Shown: positions 8,165 through 13,617 of the stretch, one piece after another
Position numbering within the stretch: position 1 is the first letter of the stretch
Layout of the letters: each line of letters starts with the position of its first letter
Made by a program: the position numbers and the translations under genes
The notes under the pieces: model-generated
Seen by the model: only the letters and a program-made list of their open reading frames with translations
Told to the model about the DNA's origin: nothing
Database searches by the model: none
From: UBA9732 sp963621975
GTDB lineage: Bacteria > Spirochaetota > Spirochaetia > Sphaerochaetales > Sphaerochaetaceae
Direction: 5' to 3'
Length of the DNA: 28,544 bases
Assembly: GCA_963621975.1 (NCBI GenBank)
Contig: CAVFGI010000025.1
Location: 1 to 28,544 of the forward strand

Positions 8165-8236
8165 ACGTCCCATACGTCCCAAACGTCTGAGACGTCCCAA
8201 ACGACCCAAACGACCTACACGACCCAAACGTCCCAA
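8165..8236 (+). repeat. left array of eight 9-bp repeats
   Basis: Eight back-to-back 9-bp units starting at 8165, 8174, 8183, 8192, 8201, 8210, 8219 and 8228. The consensus is ACGTCCCAA with the variants ACGACCCAA, ACGTCTGAG, ACGACCTAC and ACGTCCCAT. The array is the reverse complement of the array right of the transposase gene. It starts 32 bases after the permease stop codon. Open frames through it read as simple Gly-Arg-Leu-type or Phe-Gly-Thr repeats and are not genes. Confidence 0.9.
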
Positions 8237-8260
8237 ACAGATAGGTAAACACTTGAAACA
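8223..8260 (+). repeat. left 38-bp inverted repeat
   Basis: The 38 bases match the reverse complement of 9148-9185 with two mismatches (near 8243 and 8246). The outer part overlaps the last units of the 9-bp array; the inner part (AAACACTTGAAACA) is unique to the element ends and probably forms the transposase recognition end. Confidence 0.9.
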
Positions 8261-8338
8261 GATTTGGGCTAAAACTCAACAACATTTAGCAGTAGCATAA
8301 ACAGAGGTACGAGGGGAGTGGAGCCAAACCAAGAAGTT

Positions 8339-9028
8339 TTATTCAGGGAGCCAAGGGAGCAAGGGGTCGCGTTTGAAGACGTTGTTGTTATCTTGTTTGG
8401 TCCAGTGTTTGAATCTTTCAATGGAAAGTTGGCGGACAAGGGACATTTCGTTTTTATTTAAGAAGTCATACAGCTCAACATCTTTTAGCCCAAAGAGTTT
8501 TTCGTATAAGGCTTTGTTGTAAGGTTTTGACAGATATCCTTTTGACATGTTCCAAAAACAACTAAAAGGAACAATTGCTCCTTTGTTTTCTAAGGATTTG
8601 GCATTATCGAAGATATATTTTATTGTAGTCATGAGCGCAACAATGTCGTGTATTGCTCTGTAATAGGGAAAATCTTCAAAGATGCGACGGCCGTTTGTAT
8701 ATTTCTTGGGGTTCCTTTTTCGTAGGTAGTGGGAAACGGCTGTATTCACCATTCTTAGAACTGTGCACACGTCTTCCCAGGTATCGGCCATGAGAAGGTC
8801 ATGCGTGTGGTTACTCATTACAACGGAAGCAAGTATGGTCACATTATGCATGGCACTAATCCTGCACAGTAGGTTGTGCCGATATTTGGCTAGCTCGATA
8901 TCAAAAATGTTGTCCCTGTTGGCTGCGCGTTGCACTGCGTGATAAAAGTGGCCATTCTTGTCCACTTCTCTTCTAATTGGAATTACTTCAAAAGTTGTTT
9001 CCTGTGCTCTTAATTCGTTGTAGTTCAT
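8339..9028 (-). CDS. REP-associated tyrosine (HUH/Y1) transposase
   Basis: A 229-residue transposase-like protein of the Y1/IS200-related family that nicks and joins single-stranded DNA. The start shown is the ATG at 9028, because AAGGAG stands 7 bases before it; a longer in-frame opening to 9076 has no such site. HFYHAVQRAANRDNIF (27-42) matches the family's H-V-x-x-R-G-x-N-R-x-x-I-F start. The metal-binding HUH motif is H74-T-H76 within VMSNHTHDLL (usual form MPNHxHLL). Tyr101 in SHYLRKRN is the best candidate for the catalytic tyrosine. The C-terminal part (130-229) is longer than in minimal RAYTs. The frame is intact, so the protein may be active. It is flanked by inverted repeats on both sides. 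Confidence 0.8.
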   Translation of the reverse strand: MNYNELRAQETTFEVIPIRREVDKNGHFYHAVQRAANRDNIFDIELAKYRHNLLCRISAMHNVTILASVVMSNHTHDLLMADTWEDVCTVLRMVNTAVSHYLRKRNPKKYTNGRRIFEDFPYYRAIHDIVALMTTIKYIFDNAKSLENKGAIVPFSCFWNMSKGYLSKPYNKALYEKLFGLKDVELYDFLNKNEMSLVRQLSIERFKHWTKQDNNNVFKRDPLLPWLPE

Positions 9029-9147
9029 AGCACAATCTCCTTTTTTTGTGTTTTGATGGCCTGCAAAGCGTTGCACAACTCCATCTACTTATTAATACAA
9101 AATAAAAAGCAAAATTATTCATGCTTTCTGCGTGTTTTCCAAAAAAG

Positions 9148-9185
9148 TGTTTCAAGTGTTTGCCAATCTGTTTGGGACGTTTGGG
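9148..9185 (-). repeat. right 38-bp inverted repeat
   Basis: Reverse complement of 8223-8260 with two mismatches. It begins 119 bases upstream of the transposase start codon and runs outward into the right 9-bp array. Confidence 0.9.
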
Positions 9186-9216
9186 TTGTGTGGGACGTTT
9201 GGGACGTTTGGGACGT
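9172..9216 (-). repeat. right array of five 9-bp repeats
   Basis: Five contiguous 9-bp units starting at 9172, 9181, 9190, 9199 and 9208, consensus TTGGGACGT, with variants TTGGGTTGT and GTGGGACGT. This is the reverse complement of the left array unit ACGTCCCAA. The array is three units shorter than the left one, so the copy number has changed on one side. Confidence 0.9.
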
Positions 9217-9238
9217 TTAGAATAATTGTAGAAGGAAG

Positions 9239-9267
9239 TTGCCTGTTGGGCTTATTTTTATTATTAT
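9239..9267 (+). promoter_or_regulatory. candidate sigma-70 promoter of groES
   Basis: TTGCCT (9239-9244), a 17-base spacer and TATTAT (9262-9267) fit a sigma-70 promoter at 4/6 and 5/6 bases. Its position just outside the right array means the element does not separate groES from this promoter. Confidence 0.4.
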
Positions 9268-9336
9268 TAGTGTGTTCGCAAAGAAGGCCGTTTGGGCTAA
9301 AGGTGCGACATTATTGTAAATAAGGAGCAAAATGAT

Positions 9337-9597
9337 ATGACAGTAAAACCACTTGGTGAAAGAGTTCTTGTAAAGATGGATAAGGTTGAAGAGAAGACCG
9401 CTGGTGGAATCTTTATTCCACAGACTGCTCAGGAAAAGACACAGATTGCTGTAGTTGAGGCTATTGGTTCTGATGTTAAGACTGTTAAGGTTGGAGATAA
9501 GGTCCTTCATGACAAGTACAGTGGTACTAATGTTAAGATTGATGGAGAAGAATATCTTATTCTCAACATTAAAGATGTTCTTGCCGTAATTTGCTAA
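9337..9597 (+). CDS. groES: co-chaperonin GroES
   Basis: An 86-residue co-chaperonin that caps the GroEL folding chamber in the cytosol. It begins with VKPLGERVLVKMDKVEEKTAGGIFIP, which has the conserved P-L-x-x-R-V-x-V/I-K strand and the mobile loop (E-x-x-T-x-G-G-I) that binds GroEL. It ends with DGEEYLILNIKDVLAVI, equivalent to the family's closing V-x-x-x-D-I-L-A. It is slightly shorter than the usual 94-97 residues but complete. An AAGGAG ribosome site precedes the ATG. No groEL follows; a terminator lies directly downstream, so groES is monocistronic, as is known for treponemes. Confidence 0.96.
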   Translation: MTVKPLGERVLVKMDKVEEKTAGGIFIPQTAQEKTQIAVVEAIGSDVKTVKVGDKVLHDKYSGTNVKIDGEEYLILNIKDVLAVIC

Positions 9598-9634
9598 AAG
9601 CTGAGTCTTGCGCAAAAGTGCAACAACACAAATG

Positions 9635-9665
9635 AAAGGGTCCCCACAGAAGGAGGACCCTTTTT
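9635..9665 (+). terminator. intrinsic terminator after groES
   Basis: A perfect 9-bp stem (AAAGGGTCC at 9635-9643 with GGACCCTTT at 9655-9663), an 11-base loop and a run of five T. It lies 38 bases past the groES stop and 2 bases from the end of the convergent acyltransferase gene, so it may serve both strands. Confidence 0.85.
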
Positions 9666-9666
9666 C

Positions 9667-10920
9667 TTATTGGGATTTTTCTGCTAAAAAGAGGCTCATA
9701 GCCAAAGAGGCTAGGTGCCATTTCATAGAGTGAAGGCCGTTTTGAGGATAGAAGACTCGGCACCTACCAAAACGGTATGGGAGTTCAAAGTGAAGACCTA
9801 CTTTGAGAGTTGCAAGGAAAACTGCTTGAGGGTCATCATGTTCTGAAACTTGTTCACCCTTAAAGGTTCCTACGTAATCCCAACCGTTGTGTGTGAAAGT
9901 CATGATTCCTTTGCCAGCTTTGACATAGTTGTCTACGCCGGGCTCGTCGTAGCCGTATTCCACTTCTTCTGAGAGTTTGAAGTTGGGCATTGCTACCTCT
10001 TTTTTCATTTCTTCTAGTTGCCAATCGTACCATTGAGAGTAGTTCTCAAAGTACTGGGAACCGGCAAATGAGCCGTTAATTCTCCACTTGAAGGTGAAGT
10101 TGTCTTGGATTGTGGCTGTTGAGCCACAGCAAGAGCAGGTTATGTTGTTGCCGTTAGATGAGATGTTGAATTCACTGTGGCAAATGGGACATTTGTAGAA
10201 CATGGTCTCAAAGCCAAGAGCTTTATCTGGGCCTGGAACATGGACATTAAAGCGTTTCTGGAAGTCAAATTCGTTGTAGGAGAGGCTTGAGATAATGCGC
10301 TCTAGAATTTGTTCCTTTGAAAGAGTCTGCACTTCTTCTGCGGTGAGAATGAGGTGAGTGTCTATGTGAACTAGGCCTTTATGGGGTTTTGCAGACCATT
10401 TGGCGTTGCCTAATCCTGCGCCTTGAATTTTGCTTGCATATACTGGCACTTTGAGAAATTTGATCATCTTGGCAATTGCCGGAGAGATGTAGCCTAGGTG
10501 TCCACTTGAGTAGACTGTTCCTTCTGGAGCTATGTAGACTACGCCTTTTTTATCGCGAATCACGTATTGGATTTTCTTCAGTGCCTCTAGGTCTGTTGTG
10601 AATTGGTATTTTGGAATGGCTCCAATGCGTTTGAGCCAAAAGGCAAGTTTTTTGAAGGTGAACCAGTGGTATGTGCCTAGGAAGGATATTCTAGCAGGTT
10701 TTACCGCACCAGCTATGAACTTGTAGTCTGCATTTGAGGTGTGGTTACTGATTAAAAGGGCAGGCCCTTTGACTTTTTCTCCAGAAGCGTGAAGGTTGTA
10801 CTGTATTTTATTTGCAAATCTCAAGTACAACCTGGCCCCAAAGTAGAGCAGGGGCGCAGGACGCTTTTGGAGTACTGGCCTTTTTTGTTTTTTCTTTTGT
10901 TCAGGCATCTTTAAGTCCAT
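9667..10920 (-). CDS. PlsC-family acyltransferase with C-terminal zinc ribbon
   Basis: A 417-residue protein with an N-terminal 1-acylglycerol-3-phosphate acyltransferase (PlsC) domain. Such enzymes move acyl chains onto lysophosphatidate or related acceptors at the inner membrane. The catalytic motif is H60-x4-D65 within NHTSNAD. Block III is PEGT at 132-135, but the usual Arg after Thr is Val. After about residue 240 comes an extra half not normal for PlsC, starting with a zinc ribbon (CPIC near 246 and CSCC near 268), followed by an unrecognised beta-rich tail. The basic N-terminus (KKKQKRP) has no signal peptide. It overlaps the upstream gene by 10 bases. A second possible ATG lies at 10908, just after that gene's stop. 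The acceptor lipid is unknown. Confidence 0.82.
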   Translation of the reverse strand: MDLKMPEQKKKQKRPVLQKRPAPLLYFGARLYLRFANKIQYNLHASGEKVKGPALLISNHTSNADYKFIAGAVKPARISFLGTYHWFTFKKLAFWLKRIGAIPKYQFTTDLEALKKIQYVIRDKKGVVYIAPEGTVYSSGHLGYISPAIAKMIKFLKVPVYASKIQGAGLGNAKWSAKPHKGLVHIDTHLILTAEEVQTLSKEQILERIISSLSYNEFDFQKRFNVHVPGPDKALGFETMFYKCPICHSEFNISSNGNNITCSCCGSTATIQDNFTFKWRINGSFAGSQYFENYSQWYDWQLEEMKKEVAMPNFKLSEEVEYGYDEPGVDNYVKAGKGIMTFTHNGWDYVGTFKGEQVSEHDDPQAVFLATLKVGLHFELPYRFGRCRVFYPQNGLHSMKWHLASLAMSLFLAEKSQ

Positions 10921-11825
10921 TCTTTAAGAAGGTCTGCAATCTCTTGATAGTTTTTGGTATCGGCCTGAGTATGAGTGCTTCTAGACTCATAAATTTTTTG
11001 GGCGTACATTAGGATAACAACGGCCTCTTGGCGGTCTGTCATAGCAGAATATTTAGTTGTTGTCCAAATTGGGTTACCGTCTGCGCCTTTTGCGCCTTCA
11101 TAATACTGATATTTTTCTATGTTATTTGATGTTGTTTTCTCCCAGTTTTTCTGCATTTTGGCAAACTCTGAGGCTCTCTTTTTTGCGTTCCAGTTTCTTG
11201 CCCAAAGAGTTTCCGCTAGCTGTTTGTAGGTTCCACCGTAGATTACGTTTTTGGGGATTGTTTCGCATGCTATTCTTCCGTAGCTTATTGCGTAGTTTCT
11301 GTTACCAAAGCTCAGTGGCTTTCCTGGTAGTGATTCAAACAATACGGCCAAGATGTACCATGCTTCTGAGCTGTCTAGACAGTTGAGATTGTTTGTGAGA
11401 TAAACCATGTCTTCGTACATGGGTTTAGCTTTGGAAAGTGAATCTAGAACGCCTTTGGTTTGTCCCCATCTGCCCAAGTTTGAGCATTTCCATAGATAGC
11501 CTTCTGGAGTGGGGTCAGCTGCAATTGAGTCTAGTGCATATTGCTGGCCTTCCTCATAGATGGCAAAACGGGTGGTTTTATCGCTCTTGTCAATGGCATC
11601 TCCTAAGTCAACGCAAACGCGTGAAAGGCGCCACAGAACCTGGGCTTTTTCTTGGTTAGTGGTAGCTTTCTTCAGCATCTCTTGCAACTGGTCATATACT
11701 TCTTGGTCATGCTCATCTGTCAAATACAGCGCATCTACACTGCTAAAGTCCAAGCTTGCGAATGCACTTGCGCACACTAAGGCCGATAATATTAAAGATA
11801 GAAAAAGAATTAAGGTTTTTTTCAT
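10911..11825 (-). CDS. exported TPR-like repeat protein
   Basis: A 304-residue protein with a clear signal peptide (residues 1-23, MKKTLILFLSLILSALV, probably cleaved after AFA). The mature part is helical. It contains TPR-like patterns such as QEKAQVLWRLSRVCVDLGD and DSSEAWYILAVLFESLP, and a central region resembling RMD/TPR-type fungal and bacterial repeat proteins. It is probably periplasmic and involved in protein contacts; no enzyme motif is seen. AGGAG stands 7 bases before the ATG. It is the first gene of a two-gene minus-strand operon with the acyltransferase, so a role in envelope lipid handling is possible, but only by association. Confidence 0.72.
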   Translation of the reverse strand: MKKTLILFLSLILSALVCASAFASLDFSSVDALYLTDEHDQEVYDQLQEMLKKATTNQEKAQVLWRLSRVCVDLGDAIDKSDKTTRFAIYEEGQQYALDSIAADPTPEGYLWKCSNLGRWGQTKGVLDSLSKAKPMYEDMVYLTNNLNCLDSSEAWYILAVLFESLPGKPLSFGNRNYAISYGRIACETIPKNVIYGGTYKQLAETLWARNWNAKKRASEFAKMQKNWEKTTSNNIEKYQYYEGAKGADGNPIWTTTKYSAMTDRQEAVVILMYAQKIYESRSTHTQADTKNYQEIADLLKEWT

Positions 11826-11933
11826 ACAAAACTCCTATGTCAGTCATTGTAGCACATTTTTCTATTCTTCTGTTTACGATTTTCATTTATATGATTATCT
11901 TTGTGTTGTTCGTAGGAATTTAAGGAAGTGAAA

Positions 11934-12356
11934 ATGAGTTCAAGAGAAATTCGTACAGGCGACATAGAAAAACAAACAGAGTCTCAACGAGCACTTGTTA
12001 TTAAAAGAGTGGAGATGGTCAGAAGTGCTTTGTATGCGTTGTGCGATAGTTTTTTGCTTAGAGCTGGTGATTGCGACAATGATCCACGGTGGGTTAGATT
12101 CTACGAAATTCAAATGAGTATTTACTTGTTGGGCAAGAAAAACCTTGAGGTCTCTGCTCCTGAGGGCGACATGGTCCATGACCTTATCAAAGATGTTTGG
12201 GAAGGTGTTAAGGACTATATGGACAGCTCTTTGTTTGGGCCAATTGAAAATGTGGACCAGTGGTTTAAAACTATTCATATAGATTTCCCTTGGGATAGTA
12301 GAACGTCCATTTCTGACACAAATAATAACGACGAGCTTTTGCTTGGGTCAAAATGA
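11934..12356 (+). CDS. hypothetical protein (unknown function)
   Basis: A 140-residue soluble protein of no recognised family. The ATG at 11934 is chosen over an in-frame GTG at 11928, because the ribosome site AAGGAAG (11922-11928) would overlap the GTG. The protein is predicted mostly helical, with conserved-looking aromatic patches (RWVRFYEIQMSIYLL, VDQWFKTIHIDFPWD) and a polar, Asn/Asp-rich tail. There is no signal peptide or membrane segment. A weak promoter may be present at 11873-11901 (TTTACG, 17 bases, TATCTT). Its stop codon lies inside the first of two dyads thought to control the sigma-factor gene downstream. Its distance of 176 bases and the dyads suggest the sigma gene is transcribed separately. 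Confidence 0.6.
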   Translation: MSSREIRTGDIEKQTESQRALVIKRVEMVRSALYALCDSFLLRAGDCDNDPRWVRFYEIQMSIYLLGKKNLEVSAPEGDMVHDLIKDVWEGVKDYMDSSLFGPIENVDQWFKTIHIDFPWDSRTSISDTNNNDELLLGSK

Positions 12357-12400
12357 CACAAAAAATAAAGCTTTAGGGTGGGGTGTGTCTTTTTGACACA
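12344..12400 (+). promoter_or_regulatory. pair of 17-bp dyads, candidate enhancer sites
   Basis: Two inverted repeats share one pattern. The first is TGGGTCA-N3-TGACACA (12344-12360) and the second TGTGTCT-N3-TGACACA (12384-12400). Their centres are 40 bases apart, close to four helical turns. A third TGACACA half-site lies exactly 40 bases further up (12314-12320) but lacks the left arm. They are centred about 166 and 126 bases before the predicted start of the sigma-54 promoter at 12491-12508, the usual place for enhancer-binding proteins. The 6-N5-6 core (TGTGTC/GACACA) has the same geometry as NtrC sites. The second dyad could also be a weak hairpin at the end of the upstream gene. Confidence 0.5.
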
Positions 12401-12490
12401 GTTTTGGACAAAGAAATGGGGAAATAAAAATATCGGGATAAAAGAGTAAGTGTAGATAGCTACGTGAGTTAGTGGGCGTGTTGGGTGAAG

Positions 12491-12508
12491 TTGGCACGGT
12501 TGTTGCTT
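12491..12508 (+). promoter_or_regulatory. sigma-54 (-24/-12) promoter
   Basis: TTGGCACGGTTGTTGCTT matches the sigma-54 consensus YTGGCACGRNNNTTGCW at every fixed position, with the invariant GG (12493-12494) and GC (12505-12506) separated by 10 bases. The expected start of transcription is near 12518, three bases before the AGGAGA ribosome site and 15 bases before the ATG of the sigma-factor gene. No other match of this quality was found in the window by eye. Confidence 0.8.
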
Positions 12509-12532
12509 GTATGAATGCGTAGGAGATTTAAG

Positions 12533-13384
12533 ATGTCCATGAGTAATACAAACAAGCAAGTTGAGAATTCATCGTTGAGCCTTTATATGAAGGATATTGA
12601 GCGCGTGCCGTTGTTGAGTAGAGATGAAGAGTATACGCTTGCGCTTAGTGCTAAAAATGGCGATTCCTATGCGAGAAATAGACTGCTTGAAGCAAATCTC
12701 AGGTTTGTTGTGAGTATTGCAAAGCAGTATCAAAATAGAGGGCTTCCTCTTGCTGATCTCATTAGCGAGGGTAATTTGGGGCTTATGACTGCTTTGGATA
12801 AGTTTGAGCCGGAGAAGGGTTATCACTTTATTAGTTATGCTGTGTGGTGGATTAGACAATCTATTTTGAAGGCCATTGGAGAGAAATCCAGAATGATTAG
12901 ACTTCCTATGAATAGGGCGGCTGACTTGGCTCAGGTGATGCAGGCTAAGGCTAAGATAGAAAAGGATGGTGATTGCGAGGTTTCTATTGAAGACTTGGCT
13001 GCCGAGTGTGGTATGTCTAAGGAAGATATTGTGGAGCTTATGCAGATTTCTAGAGAAGTTTCCAGCCTTGATGCTCCTGTTGGTGCAGATGATAGTGCTT
13101 CTTTTGGTGATTTCATTGAGTCTGAAAATGACAAGCCAGATGAGGTTGTAATGGAAGAGGCTTTGAAGGCTTCTGTGAATAAGATTTTGAATACTTTACC
13201 TGAGCGTGAGCGAACTGTTATTGAGCTTAGATTTGGACTTAATAACAAGAAGCCTATGAGTCTTAAGGAAGTTGGTGAGCTTTACAATCTTACTAAGGAA
13301 AGAATTAGACAGATTGAAAAGAAAGTTCTTGGTCAACTTGCTGAAGATAAAGAGGTTCAGGATCTCAAAGCTTATATTGCTTAA
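12533..13384 (+). CDS. group-2 (RpoS/RpoD-like) sigma-70 factor
   Basis: A 283-residue RNA polymerase sigma factor. Region 1.2 is SLYMKDIERVPLLSRDEEYTLA. Region 2 runs from LLEANLRFVVSIAKQY through DLISEGNLGLMTALDKF to SYAVWWIRQSI, with the -10 recognition helix. Region 3 follows, then region 4 with LPERERTVIELRFGL and the helix-turn-helix LKEVGELYNLTKERIRQIE. It lacks region 1.1 and the long non-conserved insert of primary RpoD, so it is a group-2 factor of RpoS size. The ATG at 12533 is chosen because AGGAGA (12521-12526) precedes it; the in-frame ATG at 12515 would lie upstream of the predicted transcript start. The sigma-54 promoter ahead suggests RpoN-controlled expression. It could still be a shortened primary factor. 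Confidence 0.85.
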   Translation: MSMSNTNKQVENSSLSLYMKDIERVPLLSRDEEYTLALSAKNGDSYARNRLLEANLRFVVSIAKQYQNRGLPLADLISEGNLGLMTALDKFEPEKGYHFISYAVWWIRQSILKAIGEKSRMIRLPMNRAADLAQVMQAKAKIEKDGDCEVSIEDLAAECGMSKEDIVELMQISREVSSLDAPVGADDSASFGDFIESENDKPDEVVMEEALKASVNKILNTLPERERTVIELRFGLNNKKPMSLKEVGELYNLTKERIRQIEKKVLGQLAEDKEVQDLKAYIA

Positions 13385-13420
13385 ATTTTGCTTAAATTCA
13401 TAAAAAGATGAAAGTTTTTT

Positions 13421-13458
13421 TCGCCACCTAGTTATTTTCTGGGTGGCGATTTAGTTTT
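13421..13458 (+). terminator. intrinsic terminator after the sigma-factor gene
   Basis: An 8-bp perfect stem TCGCCACC (13421-13428) with GGTGGCGA (13442-13449), followed by TTTAGTTTT. It lies 37 bases after the stop codon and separates the sigma gene from ppdK. Confidence 0.85.
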
Positions 13459-13529
13459 ACCTCAATTTTTGTTATTCTCGTTTCTTCTTTTATTATAATT
13501 GATTAGTTCTGAGTTTGCCTTTTATCATG

Positions 13530-13558
13530 TTGACAAGGCTATTGGAATAGTAGAAAAT
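13530..13558 (+). promoter_or_regulatory. candidate promoter of ppdK
   Basis: A perfect -35 box TTGACA (13530-13535), a 17-base spacer and GAAAAT (13553-13558, 4/6). A second TATAAT lies at 13494-13499 but its best -35 is 19 bases away. Either would give a ppdK leader of about 50-110 bases. Confidence 0.4.
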
Positions 13559-13617
13559 CCTCAACGTAGAATATTTTTTTGGAAAATGAGGTTTTGAGAA
13601 CCTCTTGAAGGAAAACA

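Larger units (their letters stand above)
8165..9216. mobile_element. HUH (Y1) transposase element with repeat-array ends
   Basis: This unit of about 1.05 kb consists of a minus-strand HUH transposase gene between inverted ends. From each side inward it has a 9-bp repeat array, then a 38-bp inverted repeat (8223-8260 and 9148-9185, two mismatches), then the gene. The 38-bp repeats overlap the inner array units. This is the arrangement of REP-associated tyrosine transposases (RAYTs), which sit between inverted palindromic repeats; here the repeats are short tandem units rather than classical REP hairpins. No target-site duplication is obvious at 8165 or 9216, and none is expected for Y1 transposases. 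The element separates the exporter operon from groES. Confidence 0.65.
9029..9336. other. 308-base gap: transposase 5' region, right element end, groES promoter
   Basis: From left to right this gap holds the minus-strand leader of the transposase gene (AAGGAG at about 9036-9041), an AT-rich spacer, the right 38-bp inverted repeat (9148-9185), the right 9-bp array (9172-9216), a candidate groES promoter (9239-9267) and a groES ribosome site AAGGAG near 9322. No further gene is visible. No CIRCE-type HrcA operator was found ahead of groES. Confidence 0.7.

Noticed and set aside
7691..8285. Minus-strand open frames with Gly-Arg-Leu or Phe-Gly-Thr repeats, and the similar frame at 9132-9323
   Set aside because: They are simply translations of the 9-bp arrays plus antisense of the permease gene; no ribosome site or protein family is seen.
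8165..9216. Repeat arrays flanking the transposase considered as a CRISPR
   Set aside because: The units are 9 bases, contiguous and without spacers, and no cas gene is nearby. The arrays face each other across a transposase gene.
8263..9301. Direct repeat TTTGGGCTAAA (8263-8273 and 9291-9301) as target-site duplication of the element
   Set aside because: The left copy lies inside the inverted repeats and the right copy outside, so they do not flank the element symmetrically; probably chance or an old duplication.
9217..9336. CIRCE operator ahead of groES
   Set aside because: No TTAGCACTC-N9-GAGTGCTAA or close variant is present.
12515..12532. Longer start of the sigma-factor gene
   Set aside because: The ribosome site AGGAGA lies inside the added codons, and the ATG at 12515 is upstream of the predicted transcript start.
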